NCBI RefSeq assembly: GCF_002979975.1
Contig: NZ_PCQD01000020.1
Span: 1-39,946, forward strand
Reading direction: 5' to 3'
Length of the DNA stretch: 39,946 nucleotides
DNA from: Pseudomonas sp. MYb185
GTDB lineage: Bacteria > Pseudomonadota > Gammaproteobacteria > Pseudomonadales > Pseudomonadaceae
Shown piece after piece: positions 9,145 through 17,986 of this stretch (within the stretch, counting starts at the first letter, position 1; each line of letters opens with the position of its first letter). The notes under the pieces are model-generated. The model saw only the letters and a list, made by a program, of their open reading frames with translations, did not search any database and was not told where the DNA came from. A program made the position numbers and the translations under genes.

Positions 9145-9368
9145 GACACGCCTCCTCGGCTTGATTGTAATTATTGCCCCAGACCCTAACGCTCCACGCT
9201 CCCGGTGCAAAGGCAAATCCAGCACGTATATGGCCGGCCATAGACCGAACCGGCATACCAGGAAAGATAACTGCGCTCAGGCTGAAGTCGCTGCGCCATG
9301 CCGATAACCTGCCCCTTCCTCGCTTGGCAATACTGACCGCCCAATAACAATAAAGATGGTCTTTTGCC

Positions 9369-10775
9369 ATGCGAACCTTGATCACTGCCTTATCCGTTCC
9401 CGCATTCCTGCTTGTCGGCGCCGTGAGCCCGACTGCCCAGGCGCAGGCCGCCAACCCGATGGAGAACAGCCGCCCGTTCCCGGCCGGCCCCTCCCGGCAG
9501 ATGGAAAACTATCGTTTTCTGGAGGACCCGGCCAAACGTACCGACCCTCTGGATGCCTGGCGCTATCACCGCCTTGGCGATAGCTCCTGGCTGCAGCTGG
9601 GTGGCGAGCTGCGCTACGCCTTCACCTCCACCGACAATGTGGCTTTCGACATTGCCGGCCAGGGTGATGACAACTACATCCAGCAACGCGCCCAGGTCCA
9701 TGCCAGTCTGCACCTGTGGGACAACCGGCTGCGCACCTTCGTGCAACTGCAGAATACCCGCAGCTGGAATCAGCAGTTGCCCAGCCCCCGCGATGAAAGC
9801 CGCAACGATGTCGCCCAGGCATTCGTTGACGCCAACTTCACTCTCGGACAGTTGAAAACCACCACTCGCCTTGGTCGACAGGAGGTGCAGTACGGGCAGG
9901 GTGCGCTGTTCAATATCGGTGAACAGCCCAACGTGCGCCTGGCCTTCGATGGCGCCCGGGTCATGCTCGGCAATCCCGGGGGGCGTCAACTGGATCTGCT
10001 GGCGCTGCGTCCGGTCGGCTACGACTTCGACAGTTTCGACGATGGCACCGACAACAACACCCACATTCTGGGGGCCTATGCCAGCCTGCCCTGGGCGCCC
10101 CGCCGCGGCATCGATATCTACGGCTTCGCCCGGGAAATGGATGAACGTACCTATCAGGGTTTCAGTGGCAAGGAGGAGCGCTACACGGTCGGCACCCGCC
10201 TGTTTGGCCAGCACGAGCGTCTGGACTGGAACTGGGATCTGATGCTGCAGAGTGGCGAGCATGCCAACCGGGACATCCGGGCCTGGGGCATACGCACCGA
10301 CAGCGGCTATACCTTCGATTCACCGGCACAGATTCGCCTTGGCCTGCATCTGGATGCGGCCAGTGGCGGAGACCCGCTGTCAGCCTCGAAGACCCGCACC
10401 TTCGATGCCCTCTATCCACGCAACGGCACCTACGGCGAGGCCAACGTCACCACCATGGCCAACCTGATTCTCGCTGGGCCATCGCTGAACTTCAAACCCG
10501 CCCGCACCATCGAGGTGATCTCATCCATCATGCAGACCTGGCGTGAATCCACCGATGACTACGTCTATCTGCCGGGCATGCGGCCGCTGGCCGCCACCCT
10601 GAACAACGCGGAGCGCGAGATAGGCACCACCTACCAGTTCACCGCCCGCTGGCAACCCAACCCCAACTTCAATATCGACCTGCACATGATGCATCTCGAT
10701 GCGGGCGGAGCGATCACCAAAGCCGGCGGTGACGACATCAATACCATCGTGCTGCGTACCGCCGTGCGCTTCTGA
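9369..10775 (+). CDS. Outer-membrane porin of the alginate-export (AlgE-like) family
   Basis: This 468-residue protein has an N-terminal signal peptide ending near AQAQA (residue about 27). It is followed by alternating amphipathic beta-strands and ends in a phenylalanine (NTIVLRTAVRF), as outer-membrane barrels do. The segment SSWLQLGGELRYAF and the strand pattern fit the alginate export domain family, whose members act as substrate-specific channels and are often encoded beside catabolic genes. The sulfatase gene starts 66 bp downstream, so the two are likely co-transcribed and the porin may admit the sulfatase substrate. Alginate itself is unlikely as substrate, since no alginate genes are present; this is inference. 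Confidence 0.85.
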   Translation: MRTLITALSVPAFLLVGAVSPTAQAQAANPMENSRPFPAGPSRQMENYRFLEDPAKRTDPLDAWRYHRLGDSSWLQLGGELRYAFTSTDNVAFDIAGQGDDNYIQQRAQVHASLHLWDNRLRTFVQLQNTRSWNQQLPSPRDESRNDVAQAFVDANFTLGQLKTTTRLGRQEVQYGQGALFNIGEQPNVRLAFDGARVMLGNPGGRQLDLLALRPVGYDFDSFDDGTDNNTHILGAYASLPWAPRRGIDIYGFAREMDERTYQGFSGKEERYTVGTRLFGQHERLDWNWDLMLQSGEHANRDIRAWGIRTDSGYTFDSPAQIRLGLHLDAASGGDPLSASKTRTFDALYPRNGTYGEANVTTMANLILAGPSLNFKPARTIEVISSIMQTWRESTDDYVYLPGMRPLAATLNNAEREIGTTYQFTARWQPNPNFNIDLHMMHLDAGGAITKAGGDDINTIVLRTAVRF

Positions 10776-10841
10776 GGTAGTTATCAACCCAAACCTGGCG
10801 GGTATTTCCGCCAGTTTCTCAAGCAATCAAGGAAGTCTCCC

Positions 10842-12512
10842 ATGAAAATAAAAAGACTCGGCTGGGCTGTGTGCATGTCGGCACTGATCGGCGTCTCGGC
10901 GCAGGCCAATGACAAGCAACCCAACTTTCTGATCATCATGGCCGATGATCTCGGCTACAGCGATCTCGGCAGCTATGGCGGGGAAATTGCCACTCCCCAC
11001 CTGGACGCCCTGGCCAGCGAAGGCCTGCGGCTGACCAGCTTCCATACCGCACCAACCTGCTCCCCCACCCGCGCCATGCTGATGTCCGGCACCGATAGCC
11101 ATATCGCCGGACTGGGCAACATGGCCGAGCTGGTGCAACCCTTCCAGGTGGACCAGCCGGGCTATGAGGGCTACCTCAATGACAGGGTCGCCAGCCTGGC
11201 GGAAGTGCTCCAGGATGGCGGCTACAGCACCTATACCGTCGGCAAATGGCATCTGGGCCGTAGCGAGGAACTGAGTCCGAAGGCGCGCGGCTTTGATCGC
11301 TCCTACATTCTGGTCCAGGGGGGCGCCAGCCATTTCGATGACCAGATGGCGATCATCAGCGTCGATCCCAAGGCCATCTACCGTGAAGACGGCAAGCAGG
11401 TGAGCGTGCCCGACGGTTTCTTTTCCAGCCAGTTCTATACCGACAAGCTGATCGAGTACATCGAGGCCGACCGGCGGAGCGGCAAGCCGTTCTTCGGTCT
11501 GCTGTCCTATACCGCCCCGCACTGGCCACTGCATGCGCCGGATGAGTGGTTGCAAAAGTATGAGGGCCGTTATGCGGCAGGCTATGAGGCTATCCGCCAG
11601 GAGCGCCTGGCGCGCATGAAGCAGATGGGGCTGGTGGCGGCGGATGCGGCAGCCAACGTACCCATGCAGGGCGTGCTGCCGGACTGGGAGCAGTTGACCG
11701 ACGAACAGAAGTTGCGTGAGGCACGCAGCATGGAAGTCTACGCCGCCATGGTCGACAACATGGACCATCATATCGGGCGCGTCATCGACTATCTGAAGCA
11801 GACCGGCGAGTACGATAACACCTTCATCCTGTTCCTTTCCGATAACGGTGCCGATGGCAACAGTCCGCTGGGCCTGCCGGGCAATGATGTGTGGATGAAG
11901 GAAGCCTTCGATAACAGCCTGGAGAACATGGGGCGCAAGGGATCCTACATCGACTACGGTGCCCAGTGGGCGCAGGTCAGTGCGACCCCCTTTCCGTTTT
12001 TCAAGGGCCTGACCACGCAGGGCGGGATACAGGTACCGGCGATCATTCGTCATCCGACAGTCAGCAAGCCAGGCAGCATCAATAACGAGGTGGCACATAT
12101 CATGGATGTGATGCCGACGCTGCTCGACCTGGCCGGTATCCAGCCCCCGCCGGGCACCTTCCGAGGCCGCGAAGTCGCGCCACTGCAAGGTGTATCCATG
12201 CTGCCACTGCTGCAGGACAAGGCCATGCCGGAACGGGCCATCGGCTGGGAGCTGTTCGGCCGCAAGGCGCTGCGCAAGGGCGACTGGAAGATCCTGAACA
12301 TGAGCGCCCCCTACGGCAACGCAGATTGGCAGCTGTACAACCTGGCCGATGATCCCACCGAGGCCACCAACCTGGCCGCCAGCCAGCCCGGAAAGCTGAA
12401 GGAACTGCTTGGGGATTGGGACGAATATGTCGCACGCAACAACGTACTGAGTGGCGAATTCAATATCCGTTACGGCTTCGAAACCTGCCTGTTCGAATAC
12501 TGTTTCAAATAG
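10842..12512 (+). CDS. Periplasmic type I sulfatase (arylsulfatase family)
   Basis: This 556-residue sulfatase has a signal peptide (about residues 1-22, ending SAQA). The metal-binding ADDLGYSDLG is at 34-43 (Asp35, Asp36), and the sulfatase signature CSPTR is at 73-77, where Cys73 would be converted to formylglycine. KWHLG and the DNGADGNSPLG metal site are also present. The length and motifs match arylsulfatases that hydrolyse sulfate monoesters. No formylglycine-generating enzyme or AtsB-type maturase lies in the window, so maturation depends on a gene elsewhere. Its position after an outer-membrane porin and before an AraC regulator suggests a small sulfate-ester utilisation unit. Release of phenols from aryl sulfates would feed the neighbouring phenol pathway, but this is a hypothesis. 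Confidence 0.92.
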   Translation: MKIKRLGWAVCMSALIGVSAQANDKQPNFLIIMADDLGYSDLGSYGGEIATPHLDALASEGLRLTSFHTAPTCSPTRAMLMSGTDSHIAGLGNMAELVQPFQVDQPGYEGYLNDRVASLAEVLQDGGYSTYTVGKWHLGRSEELSPKARGFDRSYILVQGGASHFDDQMAIISVDPKAIYREDGKQVSVPDGFFSSQFYTDKLIEYIEADRRSGKPFFGLLSYTAPHWPLHAPDEWLQKYEGRYAAGYEAIRQERLARMKQMGLVAADAAANVPMQGVLPDWEQLTDEQKLREARSMEVYAAMVDNMDHHIGRVIDYLKQTGEYDNTFILFLSDNGADGNSPLGLPGNDVWMKEAFDNSLENMGRKGSYIDYGAQWAQVSATPFPFFKGLTTQGGIQVPAIIRHPTVSKPGSINNEVAHIMDVMPTLLDLAGIQPPPGTFRGREVAPLQGVSMLPLLQDKAMPERAIGWELFGRKALRKGDWKILNMSAPYGNADWQLYNLADDPTEATNLAASQPGKLKELLGDWDEYVARNNVLSGEFNIRYGFETCLFEYCFK

Positions 12513-12522
12513 TCCCCCCGCC

Positions 12523-12546
12523 AAGGCTGCCCGATCGGGCAGCCTT
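12523..12546. terminator. Hairpin between convergent sulfatase and AraC genes
   Basis: AAGGCTGCCC (12523-12532), the loop GATC, and GGGCAGCCTT (12537-12546) form a perfect 10-bp stem 10 bp after the sulfatase stop codon. The downstream tail TCTGCTTTCC is only moderately T-rich. It fits a (possibly bidirectional) intrinsic terminator. Confidence 0.75.
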
Positions 12547-12603
12547 CTGCTTTCCAGCGAGAGTCAGTCAACGGCATGCAGCGCGAAATGCAGACCAGCG
12601 GAA

Positions 12604-13584
12604 TCAGAAGAACCGCGCCAGGGTCTGCGATGGCAGCTCACCGAAGGCCTGCTTGTAAGCCGTGGTGAAGTGGCTGGGCTGGGAAAAGCCCAGGCGGTAG
12701 GCCAGCTCGGCCAGTTGCACATCACCCGGCCGCGCCTTGCGCAGGCAATCCCGCGCGGCCTTCAGCCGACACTGCTGCAAGTAGCGCTGCGGACTGGTCT
12801 GCAGCTTATCGCGAAACGCCTGTTCCAGACTGCGACGACTGACGCCACTGATGCGCACCAGTTCCTCCAGCGACCACGGCTGCTCCAGATGCTCATGGAT
12901 GTATTCGACAGCTCGCTTGAGCCCACCTGGCAGAATATGCCGTTCTGGCAGACTTCGCAGCGCCGGCACCAGATGCAGCAGGTTTTCACAGAACAGCGAC
13001 TGCAGCTGCCGCTGCGCTACCGGCAGGCTCAACAGTCCCTGCCCCTGGCGGAACTCGGCATCGGTCAACCTCAGCAGATTGCCGAGACTGACCAACGCCG
13101 GATGCTCCTGCTCGATGTACAGAACCCGTTCGACGACCGAGGGAATACCCATCTCGTACTCGGCCTCAAGGTGACTGCGCAGCAGGCGGTTATCCAGGGC
13201 AATGACAATGGCCTGGGTACCATCACGCCAGATCACATCGACTTCGTGGCCCGGAGCGAACAGGATCATTCCTCCGGCCTTTACCTGCCGATCCGCGCGC
13301 AGGTCGACGATACCGCCTGCCAGCGGCAGGATTCCGTGCCAGCAGGCCAGCGGCGTGGAGCGGACCGACACCGCATCTCCCCAGCAGGCACCGAACAGCT
13401 TGATTTCGGGCAGCGTTCGCAGGTTGAACAGAATATCTGCCCGTGCCCCACGTTTCTGCGGGCTGACGATACGTGACTCGCTGAGATTGCCATTGAGTGT
13501 GGCCGCGGCTTCCTCATAACTTCGCGAGGCCAGTATGGTTCCGGGTGCAAAGGGCAGCCGTTGCGGTGAATGGTGGGCAAGCAT
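12604..13584 (-). CDS. AraC/XylS-family transcriptional regulator
   Basis: This 326-residue protein has an N-terminal effector and dimerisation domain of about 200 residues and a C-terminal double helix-turn-helix domain (about 225-326). The latter contains WSLEELVRISGVSRRSLEQA and the hallmark second helix region AYRLGFSQPSHFTTAYKQAF followed by GELPSQTL, as in XylS-type regulators. The ATG at 13582-13584 has an AGGAAGG site 6 nt upstream. It converges on the sulfatase gene and lies downstream of the GlcG-like gene on the same strand, separated by 114 bp. Candidate targets are the porin-sulfatase pair or the ligase-hydratase pair; this is from proximity only. The effector is unknown. Confidence 0.88.
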   Translation of the reverse strand: MLAHHSPQRLPFAPGTILASRSYEEAAATLNGNLSESRIVSPQKRGARADILFNLRTLPEIKLFGACWGDAVSVRSTPLACWHGILPLAGGIVDLRADRQVKAGGMILFAPGHEVDVIWRDGTQAIVIALDNRLLRSHLEAEYEMGIPSVVERVLYIEQEHPALVSLGNLLRLTDAEFRQGQGLLSLPVAQRQLQSLFCENLLHLVPALRSLPERHILPGGLKRAVEYIHEHLEQPWSLEELVRISGVSRRSLEQAFRDKLQTSPQRYLQQCRLKAARDCLRKARPGDVQLAELAYRLGFSQPSHFTTAYKQAFGELPSQTLARFF

Positions 13585-13698
13585 GGATACCTTCCTGATC
13601 TTATTTTTATGTACTGCGGCAAGAAAATACTATCTGCAGCGCCGAGTTTCCCATCATTGAAACAGACAGACGGTCGGTGGCCCGACACGCCCATTGAC

Positions 13699-14133
13699 TT
13701 ATCTCCCTCCCAGCATCGAAATGGCCTGCAGTCCCGCCTCGGCGCAGGCTTCGTCCTGCTCCTCGGAGCCACCGGATACGCCGATGCCACCCACACAGTC
13801 ACCGTCGACGAGAACGGGCAGCCCGCCGCCGAACACCACCAGCCGGTGCCGCTGGGGAAAGCCCAGGCGCATGCCTTCGTTATCGCCCATCACGCTTACC
13901 CACTGACCAGTGGGGAAGCCGAAGCCAGCGGCAGTGTAGGCCTTGTCGGTGGCGATGTCGGCGGAATGCAGAAACGAGCCGTTCATGCGCAGAAAGGCCA
14001 GGGTATTGCCGCCCCGATCCACCACCGCCACATTGATACGAATACCCAGCTCTCCGGCATGGGCGACGGCAGCCTGTACTGCTTGCAGGGCAGCATCCCA
14101 GCGCAGACTGGGCTCGAGCACGGTTGCACTCAT
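13699..14133 (-). CDS. GlcG/HbpS-family protein at the tail of the meta-pathway operon
   Basis: This 144-residue cytosolic protein is of the GlcG/HbpS (DUF336) fold. Its core pattern is VAVVDRGGNTLAFLRM, then SADIATDKAYTAAGF and a glycine-rich end GGLPVLVDGDCVGGIGVSGG. The biochemical role of the family is poorly defined; some members bind haem. Related genes sit at the end of several aromatic meta-cleavage operons, such as nahX of naphthalene degraders (from memory). The ATG at 14131-14133 has GGAG upstream. It follows dmpI by 60 bp with a stem-loop in between, so its expression may be lower than that of the upstream genes. Confidence 0.85.
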   Translation of the reverse strand: MSATVLEPSLRWDAALQAVQAAVAHAGELGIRINVAVVDRGGNTLAFLRMNGSFLHSADIATDKAYTAAGFGFPTGQWVSVMGDNEGMRLGFPQRHRLVVFGGGLPVLVDGDCVGGIGVSGGSEEQDEACAEAGLQAISMLGGR

Positions 14134-14151
14134 TCATGACTCCCGATAAGA

Positions 14152-14185
14152 CAGCGCCGCAGGCAGTGAGCTGCCCGCGGCGCTG
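14152..14185. other. Stem-loop between dmpI and the GlcG-like gene
   Basis: CAGCGCCGC (14152-14160) pairs perfectly with GCGGCGCTG (14177-14185), with an inner GGCAG/CTGCC stem and a TGAG loop. On the minus strand it begins about 8 nt after the dmpI stop codon. The tail is not T-rich, so it is more likely a partial terminator or an mRNA-stabilising or processing hairpin than a strong terminator. Confidence 0.6.
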
Positions 14186-14193
14186 ATTCTCTT

Positions 14194-14385
14194 CTACCTC
14201 TTCAGTTTGCTCGCCGGTTCGCCGCCGATACCGAAGTGTGTTTTGGGCATCTCACTGATAATCACCCGGATGCTCGGCATGGGTGCATCCAGTGCCCGGG
14301 CAATGGCTTCGCTGACTTCGCGGATCAGGCGTTCCTTCTGCTCGTCACTCCGGCCTTCCAGTATGTGCAGTTGTGCAATGGGCAT
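14194..14385 (-). CDS. dmpI: 4-oxalocrotonate tautomerase DmpI
   Basis: This 63-codon enzyme isomerises the enol 2-hydroxymuconate to the keto form 4-oxalocrotonate in the oxidative branch of the meta pathway. After loss of the initiator Met the mature length is 62, the family length. Pro1 (the catalytic base), Arg11, Arg39 and Phe50 are all present at the expected positions. The C-terminal half, including the phrase [14 protein letters not shown], closely follows DmpI. A GAGGAG site lies 6 nt upstream of the ATG, and the start is 9 bp after the dmpH stop codon. It is the last of the canonical operon genes. Confidence 0.96.
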   Translation of the reverse strand: MPIAQLHILEGRSDEQKERLIREVSEAIARALDAPMPSIRVIISEMPKTHFGIGGEPASKLKR

Positions 14386-14394
14386 GATGACTCC

Positions 14395-15201
14395 TCAGAC
14401 AAAGCGGGCCGAAATGCTGCCCAGCCCCTGATAACGTACGGTGATGTTGTCCCCCGGCTTGACCGCGATGGCCGCGGTGATGCCGCCGGTCATGATGAAG
14501 GTTCCCGCCGGAATATACTGGTCGCGCTCAGCCAGCAGGTTGGCCAGCATGGCCACGCTGGAGGCCGGGTGCCCAAGCACCGCCGCGCCGGCACCGACCT
14601 CGACGATCTCGCCATTGCGCTCGACCACCACGCCCAGGGTGCGCAGGTCGACATCCGCGGCATTGGCCATCTGCCCGCCGGTGATGAAGCGCGTGGACGA
14701 GGCGTTGTCCGCCACCACCGAGATCATGTCGAACTGGAAGTTCTGGTAACGCGAGTCGATCACCTCCACCGCCGGGATAATGAAGTCGGTCGCCGCCAGC
14801 ACATCACCGATATGGCAGCCCGGGCCTTTCAGCGGCGCCTTGGTGACGAAGGCGATCTCCGCCTCGATCTTCGGGTGGATCAGCTTCGAGGTATCCACCA
14901 CGCCGCCATCCGGCACGCTGAAGTAGTCGGACAGGAAACCGTAGATCGGTACTTCCACGCCCATCTGCGCCATCTTGGCCCAGGAGGTCAGGCCCATCTT
15001 CAGGCCGATGGTCTTGTTGCCACGGGCCTCCTTGCGACGGCGGATCTCCCACTGCACGTCATAGGCATCGGCAAAGGTCATGTCCGGGTACTGGCCGGTA
15101 ACCTTGGGAATCTCAAAGGCTTCCAGCTCGGCCGCTTCGATATGCTCGGCCAGGGCCAGCATCTGTTCCCTGCTCAGGGTGCGTTCACCAACGGTACTCA
15201 T
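14395..15201 (-). CDS. dmpH: 4-oxalocrotonate decarboxylase DmpH
   Basis: This 268-residue cytoplasmic enzyme decarboxylates 4-oxalocrotonate (2-oxohex-3-enedioate) to 2-hydroxypenta-2,4-dienoate. It needs a divalent metal and in the family forms a complex with the hydratase DmpE, to which it is homologous. Shared motifs include [33 protein letters not shown] and [15 protein letters not shown]. The ATG overlaps the dmpG stop codon by 4 bp (ATGA), and an AAAGGAG site lies within the end of dmpG, indicating translational coupling. Length is as expected for DmpH/XylI. Confidence 0.96.
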   Translation of the reverse strand: MSTVGERTLSREQMLALAEHIEAAELEAFEIPKVTGQYPDMTFADAYDVQWEIRRRKEARGNKTIGLKMGLTSWAKMAQMGVEVPIYGFLSDYFSVPDGGVVDTSKLIHPKIEAEIAFVTKAPLKGPGCHIGDVLAATDFIIPAVEVIDSRYQNFQFDMISVVADNASSTRFITGGQMANAADVDLRTLGVVVERNGEIVEVGAGAAVLGHPASSVAMLANLLAERDQYIPAGTFIMTGGITAAIAVKPGDNITVRYQGLGSISARFV

Positions 15202-16235
15202 GCTTGTTGCTCCTTTCGGGTGGCCAGCAGATCCAGCGCCACATCCACGATCATGTCTTCCTGGCCACCGACCATACGGCGCTTGCCCAGTTCGACCAGT
15301 ATGTCCACGGTCTTCAGACCGTATTTGTCCGCCGCCACCTCGGCATGGCGCAGGAAGCTCGAGTACACCCCGGCATAGCCGAGGGCCAGAGTTTCCCGGT
15401 CCACCCGCACCGGCCGATCCTGCAATGGCCGGACGATGTCATCGGCCGCGTCCATCAGCGTGTACAGGTCGGTGCCGTGATTCCAGCCGAGGCGCTCGGC
15501 GGCGGCGATAAACACTTCCAGCGGCGCATTGCCGGCACCGGCGCCCATGCCGGCCAGGCTGGCATCGATACGGTCGCAGCCCTCCTCCACCGCGACGATG
15601 GAGTTGGCCACGCCCAGGCTCAGGTTGTGGTGGGCATGCATGCCGGTCTGGGTCTCGGGCTTGAGTACATCCTTCAGTGCCCTGAAGCGGTCGCGGATAT
15701 CCTGCATGCCCATGGCACCGCCCGAATCCACCACGTACAGGCAGGTGGCACCGTAGTCTTCCATCAGCTTGGCCTGCTGGGCCAGGCCCTGCGGGGTCTG
15801 CATATGGCTCATCATCAGGAAGCCGACGGTGTCCATGCCCAGCTTGCGGGCATGCTCGATATGCTGCTTCGACACATCCGCCTCGGTGCAGTGGGTAGCC
15901 ACCCGCACGATGCGCGCGCCGGCACGGTAGGCATTGTCCAGATCGTGGGTAGTGCCGATGCCGGGCAACAGCAGGGTGGCGATCTGCGCATGGCTGATGA
16001 CATCGGCCACCGCTTCGATCCACTCCAGATCGGAGTGGGCGCCGAAGCCATAGTTGAAGGACGAGCCCTGCAGCCCGTCGCCGTGGGCCACTTCGATGGA
16101 GTCGACCCGGGCCTTGTCCAGCGCGCGGGCGATGTCCTGCACGTTCTGGATCGAATACTGGTGACGGATGGCATGGCTGCCATCGCGCAGGGTCACGTCG
16201 GAGATATAGAGTTTCTTGCCGGGGTTGAAGCTCAT
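15198..16235 (-). CDS. dmpG: 4-hydroxy-2-oxovalerate aldolase DmpG
   Basis: This 345-residue class II aldolase cleaves 4-hydroxy-2-oxovalerate to pyruvate and acetaldehyde. [15 protein letters not shown] near the N-terminus carries the catalytic and metal residues of the HMGL-like TIM barrel, and [10 protein letters not shown] holds the two metal-binding histidines. In the family it forms a heterotetramer with DmpF, channelling toxic acetaldehyde to the dehydrogenase. The start overlaps the dmpF stop by 4 bp (ATGA), with a strong AGGAGG site, consistent with equimolar production. Confidence 0.97.
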   Translation of the reverse strand: MSFNPGKKLYISDVTLRDGSHAIRHQYSIQNVQDIARALDKARVDSIEVAHGDGLQGSSFNYGFGAHSDLEWIEAVADVISHAQIATLLLPGIGTTHDLDNAYRAGARIVRVATHCTEADVSKQHIEHARKLGMDTVGFLMMSHMQTPQGLAQQAKLMEDYGATCLYVVDSGGAMGMQDIRDRFRALKDVLKPETQTGMHAHHNLSLGVANSIVAVEEGCDRIDASLAGMGAGAGNAPLEVFIAAAERLGWNHGTDLYTLMDAADDIVRPLQDRPVRVDRETLALGYAGVYSSFLRHAEVAADKYGLKTVDILVELGKRRMVGGQEDMIVDVALDLLATRKEQQA

Positions 16236-17182
16236 GCGGCACCTCCTGCAGTGAGCATGGACTGGGCCATGCGCTCGGCGGTGGCCAGCGCCGCCGAGGT
16301 CATGATGTCGAGGTTGCCGGCGTAGGCCGGCAGGTAGTGCGCGGCGCCTTCGACTTCGAGGAAGATCGAGGTCTTCAGCCCGCTGCGCGGACCGACACCA
16401 GGCACATTGACCGGGGCGGATTCAGGAATCACGTCGAACTGTACTTGCTGCTTGAGGCGATAACCCGGCACATAGCGTTGTACTGCAGCGGTCATTTCCT
16501 CGACCGAGGCGGCGATCTGCTCCTGGTCGGCCAGTTCCGACAGCACGAATACCGTGTCGCGCATGATCAACGGCGGCTCGGCCGGGTTCATGATGATGAT
16601 CGCCTTGCCCTTCTGCGCCCCACCGATCACCTCGATGGCCTTGGAGGTGGTCTCGGTGAACTCGTCGATATTGGCCCGGGTGCCGGGGCCGGCGGACTTG
16701 CTGGAAATCGAGGCGACGATTTCGCCGTAATGCACCTTGGCGACCCGCGACACGGCGGCAACCATGGGAATGGTGGCCTGACCACCGCAGGTGACCATAT
16801 TGACGTTGGTCTGGTTGAGGTGCTGTTCCAGATTGACCACCGGCACGCAGTACGGGCCGATGGCCGCCGGGGTCAGGTCGATCATGCGCAGGCCCGGCTT
16901 CAATTCCCGCAGCAGTGCATCGTTGCGCACATGGGCACCGGCGCTGGTGGCATCGAACACGAAGTCGATATCGGCGAACTCCGGCATCTGCGCCAGGCCG
17001 TCCACACCCTGGTGGGTGGTGGCCACGCCCATGCGGGCGGCGCGGGCCAGGCCATCGGATTCAGGATCGATACCGACCATCACGGCCATCTCGATATGCT
17101 GCGCGTTGCGCAGGATCTTGATCATCAGGTCGGTGCCGATATTGCCCGAGCCGATGATCGCGGCTTTGAGTTTCTTGCTCAT
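16232..17182 (-). CDS. dmpF: Acylating acetaldehyde dehydrogenase DmpF
   Basis: This 316-residue enzyme converts acetaldehyde, NAD+ and CoA to acetyl-CoA, the last step of the meta pathway, in complex with DmpG. The N-terminal Rossmann motif [12 protein letters not shown] binds NAD, and the catalytic cysteine lies in [18 protein letters not shown] is placed 7 nt upstream of the ATG, 21 bp after the dmpE stop codon. Length and motifs are typical. Confidence 0.97.
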   Translation of the reverse strand: MSKKLKAAIIGSGNIGTDLMIKILRNAQHIEMAVMVGIDPESDGLARAARMGVATTHQGVDGLAQMPEFADIDFVFDATSAGAHVRNDALLRELKPGLRMIDLTPAAIGPYCVPVVNLEQHLNQTNVNMVTCGGQATIPMVAAVSRVAKVHYGEIVASISSKSAGPGTRANIDEFTETTSKAIEVIGGAQKGKAIIIMNPAEPPLIMRDTVFVLSELADQEQIAASVEEMTAAVQRYVPGYRLKQQVQFDVIPESAPVNVPGVGPRSGLKTSIFLEVEGAAHYLPAYAGNLDIMTSAALATAERMAQSMLTAGGAA

Positions 17183-17203
17183 GGTTGTGTTTCCTCAATA
17201 GGA

Positions 17204-17986
17204 TCAGGCAAAGCGCACACTGCAACTGCCGATGCCGCCAATGGTCACGCTCAGGTTGTCACCGGCAGCCACCGGCACCATGCCCGACAGCGCACCGGAC
17301 AGGATCACCTCTCCGGCCTTGAGGCTCATGCCCAGGCTGCCCAGGGTGTTGGCCAACCAGGCCACCGCATTGACCGGCGAGCCCATGGTCGCGCCGCCGG
17401 CACCGGTGCCGACCACCGCGCCGTTCTTCTCCAGCAGCATGCCGCAGGTCACCAGATCCAACTGCCGCGGGTCGATCAGCTGGTCGCCGAGCACGAATAC
17501 GCCACAGGAGGCGTTGTCCGCCACGGTGTCCTGGATCTTGATCTGCCAGTCACGGATGCGCGAGTCGACGATCTCGAAGCAGGCCATCACGCCCTTGGTG
17601 GCGCGTAACACATCGGCCACGGTCACCCCGGGGCCGGCCAGATCTTCCTTCAGCACGAAGGCAATCTCGCCCTCGGCCTTGGGCTGGATCAGGGTGGATA
17701 TGTCGATGCACTCGCCCTGGTTGAGAACCATACGGTCGGTGAGCATGCCGAAGTCGGGCTGGTCGACCTTGAGCATGTTCATCACCGCCTGGCTGGTGAC
17801 GCCGATCTTCTTGCCGATTACCCGCTCACCGTTCTCGATGCGACGGGCGATCAGACGCTGTTGCACCTGATAGGCATCCTCGATGCCCATATCGGCAAAG
17901 CGGCTGGTCAGCGGGTCGATCATGCTGGCCGAGGTCAGGGCTCGATACAGCTCATCGCCCAGTTCATTGATTAGGGATTGATCCAT
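17204..17986 (-). CDS. dmpE: 2-oxopent-4-enoate hydratase DmpE (operon copy)
   Basis: This 260-residue hydratase converts 2-hydroxypenta-2,4-dienoate to 4-hydroxy-2-oxovalerate, downstream of both the DmpD hydrolytic and DmpC/I/H oxidative branches. The motifs EGEIAFVLKEDLAGPG, VLRATKGVMACFEI and GALSGMVPVAAGDN are conserved. Its ATG shares one base with the dmpD stop codon (TAATG), and GGAG lies just upstream, so translation is probably coupled. A paralogue of the same length lies at 6604-7386. Confidence 0.97.
   Translation of the reverse strand: MDQSLINELGDELYRALTSASMIDPLTSRFADMGIEDAYQVQQRLIARRIENGERVIGKKIGVTSQAVMNMLKVDQPDFGMLTDRMVLNQGECIDISTLIQPKAEGEIAFVLKEDLAGPGVTVADVLRATKGVMACFEIVDSRIRDWQIKIQDTVADNASCGVFVLGDQLIDPRQLDLVTCGMLLEKNGAVVGTGAGGATMGSPVNAVAWLANTLGSLGMSLKAGEVILSGALSGMVPVAAGDNLSVTIGGIGSCSVRFA

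Noticed and set aside
9145..9368. DmpR or sigma-54 sites between the ligase and porin genes
   Set aside because: No TTGATCAA-type palindrome and no TGGCAC-N5-TTGC element were found on either strand, so these genes are not placed in the DmpR regulon.
13585..13698. Promoter or operator for the AraC-family gene
   Set aside because: A promoter is expected here, but no hexamers or inverted repeats stood out enough to report.
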